64,000 nucleotides of DNA from JBHJGO01 sp050331715 (GCA_050331715.1 JBHJGO010000027.1:1-64000); one strand, 5' to 3'. Positions 32,540 through 42,321 are shown, counted from the stretch's first letter. Numbers and translations are program-made. Notes: a model not told the origin generated them from the sequence alone.

Positions 32540-33349
32540 TCAACTTGATTTGACCCCAAACTGATAACGTCGAGATCTACGGGTGAGTGGTGACGCCACC
32601 AGCAATAACTGATCCATCAACCAGGGGGCAATTCGACTGCACCAAACCGCCAGATGACTTTGCCAACCGACCAGAATCTCAGCCGCATCTCGCTTTAATC
32701 CCCTAATCAAGGCTTGCGCCACCCGTTCAGGGGTCATCGGTACGACCCAGCGGAAGAGTTCTGTCTGGCGAGACATATCCGTATCCGTCAGGGTTGGCAT
32801 CAGGGCAATCACTCGAATGTCATGTTCTGCCAATTCTCCCCGCAATGCTTGGGTGAAGCCCAAAATCGCAAACTTCGTCGCAGAGTAGGTTGACATGGTC
32901 GGTGCAGCAATCTTTCCCATCAAGCTGGAAACATTGACGATGGTTCCCTGCCTGCGAGTTGCCATTCGCTTTGCCACCGCGCGGGTAACGGCATAAAGCC
33001 CCATCAGGTTCAAAGAAACTTCCTCTTGCAAATTCGGCAACTTAGACTGTAGGAAGGGGGTTTGGTGGGCAACGCCAGCACAATTCACCAGCAGATCAAT
33101 CGGCCCATAGGCTCGCCAGGCCTGAGCCATTGCAATATTTACTCCGGCAAGGTGAGTCAAATCAACGGCCAGAGTCACAACTTCAGTTCCCAATGCCTCC
33201 AGTTCTGGAGTCAGATCAGTTAACTTTTGCCGATCTCTCGCGACCAGGATCAGTCGAGCCACGCCATTTTTGGCAAGTTCAAAGGCGATCGCTCGTCCAA
33301 TACCACGGGAAGCCCCTGTAACAAGCGCAGTGATTCCTTGAAGTTGCAT
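32540..33349 (-). CDS. short-chain dehydrogenase/reductase
   Basis: 269 residues. The NAD(P)-binding motif is TGASRGIGRAIA, followed by DLLVNCAGVAH (NNAG-type). The catalytic Ser lies in IVNVSSLMG and YxxxK is YSATK. The C-terminus is longer and basic/hydrophobic (WLMDQLLLVASPLTRRSRRY), suggesting membrane association, as in classical SDRs of lipid metabolism. The ATG at 33349 has GGAGG five bases upstream, which decides against the ATG 12 bases earlier. The substrate is unknown. It is a single gene, with a long gene-free region upstream. Confidence 0.9.
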   Translation of the reverse strand: MQLQGITALVTGASRGIGRAIAFELAKNGVARLILVARDRQKLTDLTPELEALGTEVVTLAVDLTHLAGVNIAMAQAWRAYGPIDLLVNCAGVAHQTPFLQSKLPNLQEEVSLNLMGLYAVTRAVAKRMATRRQGTIVNVSSLMGKIAAPTMSTYSATKFAILGFTQALRGELAEHDIRVIALMPTLTDTDMSRQTELFRWVVPMTPERVAQALIRGLKRDAAEILVGWQSHLAVWCSRIAPWLMDQLLLVASPLTRRSRRYQFGVKSS

Positions 33350-33877
33350 AAAAACCTCCATGGGTGAAACCCTATTAGCAGGCCAGTCCTAGCAAGCCCG
33401 GCATTTCTCTTAAACCAGGCTTGACCATGACGAACTGAACCGTAACAGCGGCTGAACAAAGGTAGTGCAGAGAATCTGCTTCCTACCGAATTAGTAAAAT
33501 TTCTGGAACTTGTAGTGTGAAGCTCTTCCTGACTCGGAGACGTTTGCTGAAACGCCTCTGTGCATAATCGTTACTAGTTACCTAACCAATGGACGAAATC
33601 ATCCCTCTAAACCTACGACACCTTGAAACGTGAGCTAGGTAGAGTAACATCCGTTGAACGGATTACTGAACAGCTGAGTTCCTGAACCGGATGGGGAAAC
33701 TCCCAGGCATTCACCTGTGTGATCTGAAAACAACTGCCATAGAGCATCGGTTACAAACCTCCCAAACAAAAATTGATCTTCACGGGAACTCCACGATCAC
33801 AATTTAGCAAGACCCACAAGCACCTGCAATATTTTTTAATAAAATCTACTTAGCGCTTCTTTACAAAACTCCTCATA
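33350..33877. other. 528-bp gene-free region between divergent genes
   Basis: It separates the divergent SDR gene and RTX-like fragment. No ORF or tRNA is apparent. A hairpin GAGACGTTT-GCTG-AAACGCCTC lies at about 33537-33559. The left part (33375-33470) has inverted GC-rich segments, but it lacks the signature sequences of SRP RNA, tmRNA or RNase P RNA. It may hold promoters or a non-conserved small RNA; nothing further can be supported. Confidence 0.35.
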
Positions 33878-34231
33878 ATGGGTTCTCACGCGAATATACG
33901 ATGCTACGCGGAAAAAGATGTTTTGCGAGGCCAATCTGGGCCTGACACGTTTGTTCTGGGAGATGAGGCCAATGTCTTCTACAACAATCCAGGAACAAGT
34001 CCGGCAGACGGGAATGCTGATCGGGCCGTTATCGTGGACTTTGAACTGGGAACTGACATCATAGAATTCAATGGCAGTGCTTCAGATTATTTCTTGAGGA
34101 CAACTCCAGCAGGTAATACTAATATCTTCCACCAGCCAACTGGTGAAGTGCGTGATCTGATTGTTGTCGTCAGGGGAATACAACTCAACGCGGACGATCT
34201 GTCTGATTCGGCAATCGCCAACTTTGTTTAG
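33878..34231 (+). pseudogene. C-terminal fragment of an RTX-type calcium-binding protein
   Basis: 117 residues with LRGQSGPDTFVLGDE, IVDFELGTDIIEFNG and a C-terminal LNADDLSDSAIANFV. These blocks normally end large secreted calcium-binding (hemolysin-type, GGxGxDxxx) proteins exported by type I secretion. Only one degenerate nonapeptide-like unit (QSGPDTFVL) is left. An in-frame TAG at 33851 closes the frame upstream, and there is no clear ribosome-binding site before the ATG. It is most likely the remnant of a longer gene, although a short secreted protein is possible. Confidence 0.55.
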
Positions 34232-34298
34232 GGTGTGACATCTGAAGGATAGATAAAACTAGCTCTGCTGGATTGTCAGGTCTTGGCAGTCCAGTACC

Positions 34299-34817
34299 TT
34301 ATCTTTCGCGCAATCGCGGCATCAATTCAACCAGATTGCAGGGTGAATGTCGCGCATCCAACTGATCCTTAATCAATTGATCCCTACCTGTGCGGCAGGC
34401 TCCAGAAGAACCTGGCAGGCAAAAAATGTAGGTTCCATTGGCAACCCCGGACAAAGCCCTTGACTGAATTGTGGACGTTTTGATTTCCTGGTAAGAGATC
34501 ATCCGAAAGATTTCACCGAACCCCTGAATTTCCTTGTCTAGCAGTGGTTGAATGGCTTCGGGGGTTCCATCCCGTCCCGTTACCCCGGTTCCTCCCGTGG
34601 TAATAACAGCCTGTACCGCTTCATCGGCAATCCAGCGGGAGACTACAGCCCGAATCTGATAGATATCGTCTGGTACAATCACCTTCTCTACTAAGGCATG
34701 ACCAAATTCTAGGAGGCGATCGCATAAAAGTTGACCCGACTTATCAGTTTCCTCCGTCCGGGTATCTGAGACCGTCATCACCGCAATGTTAATTGGGATA
34801 AATTGGGCATTCACCAT
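34299..34817 (-). CDS. moaB: molybdopterin biosynthesis protein MoaB
   Basis: About 172 residues of the MoaB/MogA fold, which adenylates molybdopterin in molybdenum-cofactor synthesis. Blocks are INIAVMTVSDTRTEETDKSG, AVITTGGTGVTGRDGTPEAI, GFGEIFRMISYQEI, SRALSGVANGTYIFCLPGSSGACR and LVELMPRL. The ATG at 34817 is used; a TTG six bases upstream is an alternative (AAGG lies near both). No other mo- genes are here. It is downstream of accB on the same strand with a 35-bp gap, so co-transcription is possible. Confidence 0.95.
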   Translation of the reverse strand: MVNAQFIPINIAVMTVSDTRTEETDKSGQLLCDRLLEFGHALVEKVIVPDDIYQIRAVVSRWIADEAVQAVITTGGTGVTGRDGTPEAIQPLLDKEIQGFGEIFRMISYQEIKTSTIQSRALSGVANGTYIFCLPGSSGACRTGRDQLIKDQLDARHSPCNLVELMPRLRER

Positions 34818-34852
34818 ATTCAATCAACCTTGTGTTCAGTTAACATCGCAGG

Positions 34853-35377
34853 TCAACCAGGCTTGATACGGATCAAGGCTTGGCCATACTCAACTGGCGC
34901 TCCATTCTCAATCAAGATTTCCACCACTTGACCTGCAACCTCTGCTTCGATTTCATTCATTAGCTTCATCGCTTCAATGATGCAAACCGTCTGGCCCACC
35001 GGAATCCGATCCCCAACCTCCACAAAAGTAGGTTCCCCAGGAGCGGGAGATCGATAAAATGTGCCAACCATGGGAGAGGTTACTTCAATCAGCTTCGGGT
35101 CGTTAGAGGAGGGAGTTGTACTAGGAGGTGAACTGGTTGCCGAGTTCACCATTCGACCACTAGATTCAGCAGTCGGTACGCTGATCGAAGTTACTGGTTC
35201 TGGATGAACGACTCCACTTGCTAAGACTGAACTCATCGGCTGTAGAGCGTGATCGCCCAGGGGAATATCCTTGCGAACCGTTAGCTCAAAATCATCACTT
35301 TTCAAGGTCAACTCCGAGATATTAGTCTTATCAATATCAGATAGCAATTCTCGCAGTTGGTTCAGATCAAGTTGCAC
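34853..35377 (-). CDS. accB: biotin carboxyl carrier protein of acetyl-CoA carboxylase
   Basis: 174 residues. The C-terminal biotinyl domain has the EAMKLMNEIE motif, with the biotinylated Lys at residue 138, preceded by SPMVGTFYRSPAPGEPTFVEVGD. The middle is a Ser/Thr/Pro-rich linker (SSPPSTTPSSNDPKL), and the N-terminal 50 residues form the domain that contacts biotin carboxylase. It carries CO2 in malonyl-CoA synthesis. It follows efp by 17 bp in the usual efp-accB order, so translation and fatty-acid synthesis genes share a transcript. Confidence 0.97.
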   Translation of the reverse strand: MQLDLNQLRELLSDIDKTNISELTLKSDDFELTVRKDIPLGDHALQPMSSVLASGVVHPEPVTSISVPTAESSGRMVNSATSSPPSTTPSSNDPKLIEVTSPMVGTFYRSPAPGEPTFVEVGDRIPVGQTVCIIEAMKLMNEIEAEVAGQVVEILIENGAPVEYGQALIRIKPG

Positions 35378-35394
35378 AGTTAGTTTGGCCCCCT

Positions 35395-35958
35395 CTAAGT
35401 CTCTCGACCGGTGTAGGAATCGTTTCGCGTGTCAATCCGAATTTTCTCACCAATCGAAATAAATAAAGGTACCATCACCTGGGCTCCTGTTTCAACAATT
35501 GCAGGTTTTGTGCCACCCGTTGCGGTATCGCCCTTCACCCCAGGATCTGTTTCAGTGACTTCTAGAACCACGGTATTCGGTAATTCGACTTCCAGTACTG
35601 TGTCATTCCAGGTGACAACGTTTACCTCCATGCCTTCCTTCAAGTACTTGACGCGATCGCCAATTTGATTAGCATTTAGGCGGGACTCCTCAAAGGACTC
35701 CATATCCATGAAAACGTAATCCTCATCACCTTCTTTGTAGGTATGTTGCATGGATCGCTTTTCCAGAACAGCCTGGGGCACAGTTTCCCCCGCTCGGAAG
35801 GTTCGTTCAACAGAGTTGCCTGTGGTGACATTTTTTAACTTTGTGCGGACAAAGGCTGAACCCTTTCCAGGCTTGACGTGTAGGAACTCGACGACTCGCC
35901 AAACCGCTCCGTCAAGCTCAATCGTGACACCTGTACGAAAGTCGTTACTAGAAATCAT
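35395..35958 (-). CDS. efp: translation elongation factor P
   Basis: 187 residues with three beta-barrel domains. Domain I carries the tip Lys in HVKPGKGSAF (K32), the position modified or bare depending on species. Later blocks are TFRAGETVPQAVLEKRSMQHTYKEG, VTWNDTVLEVELPNTVVLEVTETDPGVKGDTA and RIDTRNDSYTGRE. It relieves stalling at polyproline stretches. It is the first gene of efp-accB, with 17 bp between them. No epmA/epmB or earP is present in the window. Confidence 0.97.
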   Translation of the reverse strand: MISSNDFRTGVTIELDGAVWRVVEFLHVKPGKGSAFVRTKLKNVTTGNSVERTFRAGETVPQAVLEKRSMQHTYKEGDEDYVFMDMESFEESRLNANQIGDRVKYLKEGMEVNVVTWNDTVLEVELPNTVVLEVTETDPGVKGDTATGGTKPAIVETGAQVMVPLFISIGEKIRIDTRNDSYTGRET

Positions 35959-36222
35959 GAAACTTCTTCTGGTGGCAGAACAATCGGCTACTCATTGTAC
36001 CCCTATTGAGAACTTCACCATAGCTTTCGGGAGATTCTTTACAATTCTGGTCATCAGTCCTTTGTCCGTGATCTTTTGGCAGGATTCTGAACCAAGCGCA
36101 GTAGTTCTGGCAAATAACCAATAACCCATGACCATCTATGGGAAGATGGGATTAGAAAAATTTTTGAAGCTTGCGGCTGGATGTGCTGGGCTTATTGATG
36201 AGTTGGATTGAAGAAGGATTTT

Positions 36223-37335
36223 ATGATCAGTTTCTATAAACGCTGTCTTAGAGCAAGTATTGTCACATTGTTGGTCTGTTCGCTCTCGCTTGGACTCAGT
36301 GGAGCCTGGTGGGATAGCGGTGGTCAAGCCAAACGAGAAAGTGTACTTCCCCAAGGAAATGCGATTACGGACGGCAAGGCCTTGCTACGGTATGCTCTGC
36401 CGATTGATAATAAACCGATACGAAAACTTCTAAAAAGCCTGGAACAAATCTCTGAACGGATTCGGGGCAAGCGCTGGAGTCCGATTAGTGGAGATATTGC
36501 GATCGCATCTAGAGTTTTAAGCAGTCAGGAGGTGGGAATCCTAGAAAGCATTCCAGCCGATCAACAGCCGGAGGCACAGGCGCTGGTGGAGCAGTTAAAA
36601 ACAGGCGTAACTCAGCTACGGGAAGCTGTGGAAATTAAGGATGGCGAGGCTTTGCTGGAAACTCGGGCTGAGATGTTGCGGAAGGTTGGCCAGCTTGAGG
36701 AGATGATGGTAGGCGGCTTCCCATATACCGTTCCGGAAGAATACGCCAGCCTACCCCAACTGAAGGGTCGGGCCACCGTCAAGATGACAACGAATCAGGG
36801 AGATCAGACCGTTGTGGCGGATGGCTATAGTGCGCCTATAACCGCTGGGAATTTCGTTGATTTGGTTCAGCGGGGATTCTATGATGGCCTAGAATTCATT
36901 CAGTCAGAGTCCTATGTGTTGCAGGTGGGAGATCCACCTGGAAAGGAAGAGGGATTTGTTGATCCAGATACCGGGGAGTATCGGGCGATTCCCCTAGAAA
37001 TCCTCGTGCGGGGAGACAACGAACCGATTTATAGTTTCACGTTGGAGGATATTGGTCGCTATCGAGACCAACCTATTCTGCCCTTTTCGGCCTACGGAAC
37101 CGTTGCCTTAGCGCGACCTGAACCCGAACCCGATGGTGGGTCATCTCAGATTTTCTTTTTCCTGTTCGAGCCGGAACTGACGCCAGCGGGGTTGAATCTT
37201 CTGGATGGTCGCTATGCTGCCTTTGGCTATGTGGTTGAAGGAAAAGAGGTTCTAGAAAAGCTATCGCGAGGGGATAGGATCGAATCTACTGAGGTTATTC
37301 AAGGACTTGAAAACCTAGTCGAGCCAGCGGCCTAG
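36223..37335 (+). CDS. lumenal cyclophilin-type peptidyl-prolyl isomerase, TLP40/CYP38 type
   Basis: 370 residues from ATG 36223, which has AGGA four bases upstream; the preceding TTG at 36208 is less likely. A signal peptide (residues ~1-28, RASIVTLLVCSLSLGLSGAW) targets the thylakoid lumen or periplasm. An N-terminal helical domain of about 130 residues (LPIDNKPIRKLLKSLEQISERIRGKRWSPI) is typical of TLP40/CYP38. The cyclophilin domain starts near residue 180 (ATVKMTTNQGD, TAGNFVDLVQRGFYDGLEF) and ends GRYAAFGYVVEGKEVLEKL. Plant CYP38 assists PSII assembly. Active-site residues are diverged, so isomerase activity may be weak. Confidence 0.92.
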   Translation: MISFYKRCLRASIVTLLVCSLSLGLSGAWWDSGGQAKRESVLPQGNAITDGKALLRYALPIDNKPIRKLLKSLEQISERIRGKRWSPISGDIAIASRVLSSQEVGILESIPADQQPEAQALVEQLKTGVTQLREAVEIKDGEALLETRAEMLRKVGQLEEMMVGGFPYTVPEEYASLPQLKGRATVKMTTNQGDQTVVADGYSAPITAGNFVDLVQRGFYDGLEFIQSESYVLQVGDPPGKEEGFVDPDTGEYRAIPLEILVRGDNEPIYSFTLEDIGRYRDQPILPFSAYGTVALARPEPEPDGGSSQIFFFLFEPELTPAGLNLLDGRYAAFGYVVEGKEVLEKLSRGDRIESTEVIQGLENLVEPAA

Positions 37336-37343
37336 GACTGATT

Positions 37344-38396
37344 TTATCTCTCCACAATTACCCAATTGTTTATCTTACGAGACTGATCACCCTGAACCAA
37401 CGGATATTCTGATACAGGTAACGCTGACCATTCCCACATCGAACCTGCATAATTCTTCGCTTGAAACCCCAAGCTCACTAAAACGGAAACCAGCCAGCCT
37501 GAACGAATACCACCAGTGCAGTAGGCAATCACTTCAGTTTCTGGAGTAATGCCCTGTGCTGCCAATTGATTCAAAAGCACCTCGCGGGGCAATAACAACC
37601 CCTTTTCATCTAGCCAATCCTTGAAATAGATATTGATCGCACCCGGAACATGTCCGCCCCGCTGCTCGCCGTAGGGAGTTCGACCTGCGTATTCTCGCGG
37701 TTCACGGGTGTCGATAACAGCGAAGGATTCGGTGGTTGTCTGTTCCGCGTCTAAACCTTTCCGAAGTTCCTCCGCTTGGATCAGCCAATCCGAACGGCGA
37801 TTAACTTGAAACTTTACCTGGGCCTTGACCAGGGAATTTCCCGAAGAACTTTGTTGGAGAGGATTCTGCGCTAATGCCTGTTTCAATGCCCTACCTCCGC
37901 CATCAATCCAAACCGCTTGGTCATGTCCCAGGGTACGTAGCATCCAGACAATGCGCCCTTCCTCCCCCCACCCCGCTCTCGCATCTCCCACAGCCACTAC
38001 CGGACGATCTGAGGCAATTTCAAGCTGCTGAAGTTTCTGGGTCAGCACTGCGTCAGATTCTAGGAGATTGCCCCGCCAGGGAGCCTGGGGTCGAGAGAAA
38101 TCCTGCCAACGTACAGGTTTCGCACCGGGAAAACGGGATTTAAACCTTTTCATGCCTCGCACATCCAGCAATCTGGCCTCCTGGTTCAGTAGAGCAACGG
38201 CTTGATCGGCGCTGACAATCCAGGTTTGGCTCAAAGACTGTGATTTAATTGGGGTGCTTAAATCCGCTGTAAAGGCCGATGCACCAATGGATTGGCTGGA
38301 AGTGACACTAGTGTAGCGAAGAAAAAACAAGCCGACCATTAGGCCGACACCAATCGCTCCCAGGATGACTTTCAACTTCACTCCAGCTAACAGCAA
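37344..38396 (-). CDS. membrane-anchored double-rhodanese sulfurtransferase
   Basis: 350 residues with an N-terminal transmembrane helix (VILGAIGVGLMVGLFFL) and two rhodanese domains. The second has the active-site Cys in VIAYCTGGIRSG. In the first, the equivalent loop reads VVAVGDARAGWGEEG, where Cys is replaced by Gly-Asp, so it is likely structural, as in other thiosulfate sulfurtransferases. DIREPREYAGRT-type and GHVPGAINIYFKDW blocks are present. It probably moves sulfur or cyanide-detoxifies in the periplasm or lumen. It is convergent with the cyclophilin gene, with 8 bp between stops. Confidence 0.9.
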   Translation of the reverse strand: MLLAGVKLKVILGAIGVGLMVGLFFLRYTSVTSSQSIGASAFTADLSTPIKSQSLSQTWIVSADQAVALLNQEARLLDVRGMKRFKSRFPGAKPVRWQDFSRPQAPWRGNLLESDAVLTQKLQQLEIASDRPVVAVGDARAGWGEEGRIVWMLRTLGHDQAVWIDGGGRALKQALAQNPLQQSSSGNSLVKAQVKFQVNRRSDWLIQAEELRKGLDAEQTTTESFAVIDTREPREYAGRTPYGEQRGGHVPGAINIYFKDWLDEKGLLLPREVLLNQLAAQGITPETEVIAYCTGGIRSGWLVSVLVSLGFQAKNYAGSMWEWSALPVSEYPLVQGDQSRKINNWVIVER

Positions 38397-38590
38397 TTTG
38401 GACGGTGAATATTTCTACTCATCAATTTATGACTAGAGCTACCCTATCACTTTTCAAAAGTAAAAATCCTATGATCATCCTCATGACAATCTAGACCCAC
38501 AGGATAGAATGGTTGCGAAGATGGCCGTTTATCTAAATTGATAACCGAGAGCCCACCCAAAACCAGATTCAGAGAAGACAAGGAGAGTTT

Positions 38591-41143
38591 ATGACCCAGT
38601 CTCTTACTCCCCTGAACGATTTTCCAGTTCAGGTTGAGGACGACCGTACAGGCATGAGTGTGGAAACCCTGAAGCGGGCTTTTGCAGACAACCTATTCTA
38701 TCTGCAGGGAAAGTATGAATCTTCTGCCGATAGCAATGACTACTACATGGCCCTGGCCTACACTCTGCGCGATCGCATTCTGAGTCGTTGGCTCAAGACA
38801 AATAGAACCTATACCGAGAGAAAGTCTAAGCTTGTTTGCTATCTCTCCGCTGAATTTTTAATGGGGCGGCATCTTGGAAATAGTCTAATTAACTTACATA
38901 TTTATGATCGGATTCGTCAGGCAGTTGCCGAGTCCGGCCTCAATCTAGATGAACTACTGGAGCAGGAACCGGATCCGGGTCTAGGGAATGGTGGTCTGGG
39001 TAGACTGGCTGCTTGTTTCCTGGATTCCCTAGCCACCCTGGAGATTCCAGCCATTGGCTACGGTATTCGCTACGAGTTTGGAATTTTTCACCAGACGATT
39101 CAGGACGGTTGGCAGGCCGAGGTGCCCGATAAGTGGCTGCGATTTGGTAATCCTTGGGAAATTGCCCGTCCAGAGCAATCCGTTGAAGTCAAGTTTGGCG
39201 GCTACACCGAGCAATATCGAGATGAAACCGGGCACTACCGAGTGCGTTGGGTTCCCTCTAGCAAAGTGCAAGGCGTTCCCTATGATACTCCGGTTCCAGG
39301 CTACGACACCAACACGGTTAACACCCTACGTCTATGGCGAGCAGAATCCAGTGATGACTTCAACTTTGAAGCCTTTAATGCTGGAAACTACGATGGTGCG
39401 GTGGCAGAGAAAATGCGCTCTGAAACCATCTCCAAAGTGCTCTACCCGAACGACAATACCCCCCAAGGTAAGCAGTTGCGTCTGGAGCAGCAGTTCTTCT
39501 TTGTTTCTTGCTCTTTGCAGGACATTATCCGCATTCACCTGTTGCGCTACGGCAACCTGAACAATCTGAGTGAAGGGGCCGCGATTCAGTTGAATGATAC
39601 CCATCCGGCGGTGGCCATTGCTGAGATGATGCGTTTACTAATCGACGTTCATCATCTGGAATGGGATGTGGCCTGGCGCATTACCCAAAATACCTTCGCC
39701 TATACGAACCACACCCTGTTACCTGAAGCACTAGAAAAGTGGTCAGTGAGCTTGTTTAGCGCGATTCTGCCGCGCCACATGGAAATCATCTACGAAATCA
39801 ATCGTCGCTTCCTGGAAGATGTGGCCCGTTGGTATCCGGCAGATGAGGGTCTGGTTTCACGGCTTTCCTTGATTGAAGAAGGCCACGAGAAATATGTGCG
39901 GATGGCGAATCTGGCCTGTGTTGGTAGCCATGCGATTAATGGTGTTGCAGCCCTTCATACTGAACTGCTGAAGCAGGATACACTGAAGGACTTCTACAAG
40001 TTGTGGCCGGAGAAGTTCTTTAACAAGACTAACGGTGTGACGCCACGTCGTTGGGTTTTATTGAGTAATCCTGGTCTGTCTGAGCTATACAACTCCAAAA
40101 TTGGCGAAGGCTGGCTCAAGGCTCTGGTGCGATTGCGCCAGATTGAGTCCTGCATCGATGATCCGCAATTCTGTGAACAGTGGCGACAGGTGAAACTGTC
40201 CAACAAGCGGAGACTGGCCGATTACATCCGTCAGCACAATGGCATTACCGTTGATCCCCACTCCATCTTTGATATTCAGGTGAAGCGGATTCACGAATAC
40301 AAGCGTCAGCACCTGTGCGTTTTCAATATCATCACCCTGTACAACCGGATTAAGCAGAACCCTGACATTGACATCACTCCCCGAACCTTCATCTTCGGCG
40401 GAAAGGCTGCACCGGGCTATTTCATGGCCAAGCTAGTGATCAAGCTGGTGAATGCGGTGGCTGATGTGGTGAACAATGATCCAGATGTTCGAGGCCGTTT
40501 GAAGGTGGTCTTCCTGGAAAACTTCAATGCCTCTCTAGGTCAACGAATCTACCCGGCTGCCGATTTGTCTGAGCAAATTTCTACCGCTGGAAAGGAAGCC
40601 TCCGGAACTGGCAACATGAAGTTTGCCATGAATGGTGCGATGACCATTGGAACGCTAGATGGGGCCAATATTGAGATTCGTGAAGAAGCAGGGCCAGAGA
40701 ACTTCTTCCTGTTTGGTCTAACTGCCCATGAGGTTTATGACCTGAAAGCCCAGGGATATAACCCCATGGATTACTACCACAGTAATGCTGAACTGAAGGC
40801 GGTGATTGATCGGATTCAGTCGGGATATTTCTCCCACGGTGACCAGGAGATGTTCAAGCCTTTGATTGACTCTTTGATGTTTAATGATCGGTTCATGCTG
40901 TTTGCTGATTATCAATCCTATGTTGATTGTCAGATGAGAGTTGACCAAGCTTTCCGGGATCAGCAGCAATGGACAAAGATGTCGATTCTGAATGCAGTTC
41001 GGATGGCGAAGTTTTCTAGCGATCGCACCATCAAAGAATACTGCAATGAAATCTGGCAGGTGGAGCCTGTGGAGATTCAGCTGGATGAATACAATCAGCA
41101 ATCTGCTTTCCTCAAGGCAGAAGCCAAGCCAGCTAATTCTTAA
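38591..41143 (+). CDS. glgP: glycogen phosphorylase
   Basis: 850 residues of GT35. It degrades glycogen to glucose-1-phosphate. Blocks are YYLSAEFLMGRHLGNSL-like (CYLSAEFLMGRHLGNSL), EPDPGLGNGGLGRLAACFLDS, the PLP-lysine region EASGTGNMKFAMNGAMTIGTLDGANIEI and VFNIITLYNRI. AAGGAG lies 8 bases before ATG 38591. Length is normal. It gives the chains that TreY/TreZ can convert. It is followed by a strong terminator at 41201-41228. Confidence 0.97.
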   Translation: MTQSLTPLNDFPVQVEDDRTGMSVETLKRAFADNLFYLQGKYESSADSNDYYMALAYTLRDRILSRWLKTNRTYTERKSKLVCYLSAEFLMGRHLGNSLINLHIYDRIRQAVAESGLNLDELLEQEPDPGLGNGGLGRLAACFLDSLATLEIPAIGYGIRYEFGIFHQTIQDGWQAEVPDKWLRFGNPWEIARPEQSVEVKFGGYTEQYRDETGHYRVRWVPSSKVQGVPYDTPVPGYDTNTVNTLRLWRAESSDDFNFEAFNAGNYDGAVAEKMRSETISKVLYPNDNTPQGKQLRLEQQFFFVSCSLQDIIRIHLLRYGNLNNLSEGAAIQLNDTHPAVAIAEMMRLLIDVHHLEWDVAWRITQNTFAYTNHTLLPEALEKWSVSLFSAILPRHMEIIYEINRRFLEDVARWYPADEGLVSRLSLIEEGHEKYVRMANLACVGSHAINGVAALHTELLKQDTLKDFYKLWPEKFFNKTNGVTPRRWVLLSNPGLSELYNSKIGEGWLKALVRLRQIESCIDDPQFCEQWRQVKLSNKRRLADYIRQHNGITVDPHSIFDIQVKRIHEYKRQHLCVFNIITLYNRIKQNPDIDITPRTFIFGGKAAPGYFMAKLVIKLVNAVADVVNNDPDVRGRLKVVFLENFNASLGQRIYPAADLSEQISTAGKEASGTGNMKFAMNGAMTIGTLDGANIEIREEAGPENFFLFGLTAHEVYDLKAQGYNPMDYYHSNAELKAVIDRIQSGYFSHGDQEMFKPLIDSLMFNDRFMLFADYQSYVDCQMRVDQAFRDQQQWTKMSILNAVRMAKFSSDRTIKEYCNEIWQVEPVEIQLDEYNQQSAFLKAEAKPANS

Positions 41144-41169
41144 ATGGGCTGGGATTGAATCGGACTGAT

Positions 41170-41186
41170 GGGCAGCATTGCTGCCC
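41170..41186. other. GC-rich hairpin upstream of the glgP terminator
   Basis: GGGCAGC-ATT-GCTGCCC (7-bp perfect stem) lies 27 bp after the glgP stop and just before the T-tailed terminator. Without a T-run it may be an mRNA-stabilising structure or part of the termination region. Confidence 0.5.
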
Positions 41187-41200
41187 GTATTCTGCTCTAG

Positions 41201-41228
41201 GATGCCCATTACGGTGGGCATCTTTTTT
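41201..41228 (+). terminator. rho-independent terminator of glgP
   Basis: GATGCCCA pairs with TGGGCATC across a 6-nt loop (TTACGG), followed by six T's. It lies 58 bp after the glgP stop. Confidence 0.93.
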
Positions 41229-41382
41229 GTAATTCCAGGGTTATCAACTCAAGGCAGAATGATGGGGCTGGGCGACCCAGGCCCTACACAGACCCAGTCT
41301 CTTACGCAGCTCAAGTAGGTTACTTAACAAACTGAATAAGGTTTAGGATATACTTCTGAGACAATTTACTGGGCTGGTTGAG

Positions 41383-42321
41383 ATGCGGATTTTGATCATG
41401 GGCGGAACCCGATTCATCGGGATTTATTTAACAAAAATTTTGGTGGAACAGGGTCACGAGGTCGTTCTGTTCAATCGAGGCAATCAACCTGCGCCCATTG
41501 AGGGAATCCAACAAATTCATGGCGATCGCACTGATCCTGAACAAATTCGAGCTAAATTAGCTCAAGAGAATTTCGATGCTATTTTTGACAATAATGGCCG
41601 CAAATTGGCCGATACTCAAGCCCTGGCCGATTTATTTCAAGATAGAGTTCAGCATTTTGTCTATGTGAGTTCAGTTGGAGTTTATGCCCAGTCGGATCAA
41701 ATGCCACACCGGGAAGGGGATCCGATTGATCCCAAAAGCCGCCACATCGGGAAACATGAAACGGAAACCTATCTGGCAACTACAAATCTACCCTGGACGT
41801 CAATTCGACCCGCCTACATCTACGGGCCACTCAACTATAATCCTTTAGAAAGCTGGTTCTTTGACCGCATCGTGGCTAAGCGACCCATCCCAATTCCTGG
41901 CCATGGACTGCATTTAACTCAATTGGGTCATGTGCAGGATCTAGCCCAGGCAATGGTTGCAGTTCTGGGAAATAAAACCGCCATTGGACAAATTTATAAT
42001 GTTTCTGGCGATCGCTATGTCAGTTTCGATGGCTTGGCTCGGGCCTGCGCAGAGGCAGCGGGTCAATCCCCTGAACAGTTGGAATTAGTTCATTATGATC
42101 CCAAGCAATTTGACTTTGGGAAGCGCAAGCCTTTTCCCTTACGGGTGCAGCACTTTTTTGCAGATATCCATAAAGCAATCACTGAACTTCAATGGCAACC
42201 CTGTTACGACCTGGTATCAGGGCTCAAGGATTCCTTTCAAAAGGATTATCTGGCTGCTGGTAAAGACTCAGCTTCGGTGGACTTTTCAGTGGATGATGAG
42301 ATTTTTGCAGCTAGGAATTAG
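41383..42321 (+). CDS. NAD-dependent epimerase/dehydratase, CSP41-like
   Basis: 312 residues of extended SDR. The N-terminal nucleotide-binding motif is MGGTRFIGIYL, followed by DNNGR, YVSSVGVYAQ, a HIGKHETE segment in place of YxxxK, and SIRPAYIYGPLNYNPLESWFFDRI. It ends with SGLKDSFQKDYLAAG. This block set matches the chloroplast stem-loop-binding CSP41 family in plants and its cyanobacterial relatives, which act on RNA or sugar nucleotides. The direct function here is unproven. The S-formylglutathione hydrolase gene follows 37 bp later, so an operon is likely. Confidence 0.82.
   Translation: MRILIMGGTRFIGIYLTKILVEQGHEVVLFNRGNQPAPIEGIQQIHGDRTDPEQIRAKLAQENFDAIFDNNGRKLADTQALADLFQDRVQHFVYVSSVGVYAQSDQMPHREGDPIDPKSRHIGKHETETYLATTNLPWTSIRPAYIYGPLNYNPLESWFFDRIVAKRPIPIPGHGLHLTQLGHVQDLAQAMVAVLGNKTAIGQIYNVSGDRYVSFDGLARACAEAAGQSPEQLELVHYDPKQFDFGKRKPFPLRVQHFFADIHKAITELQWQPCYDLVSGLKDSFQKDYLAAGKDSASVDFSVDDEIFAARN

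Noticed and set aside
33362..33877. Possible SRP RNA, 6S RNA, tmRNA or RNase P RNA in the gene-free stretch
   Set aside because: No signature sequence of any of these RNAs is present.
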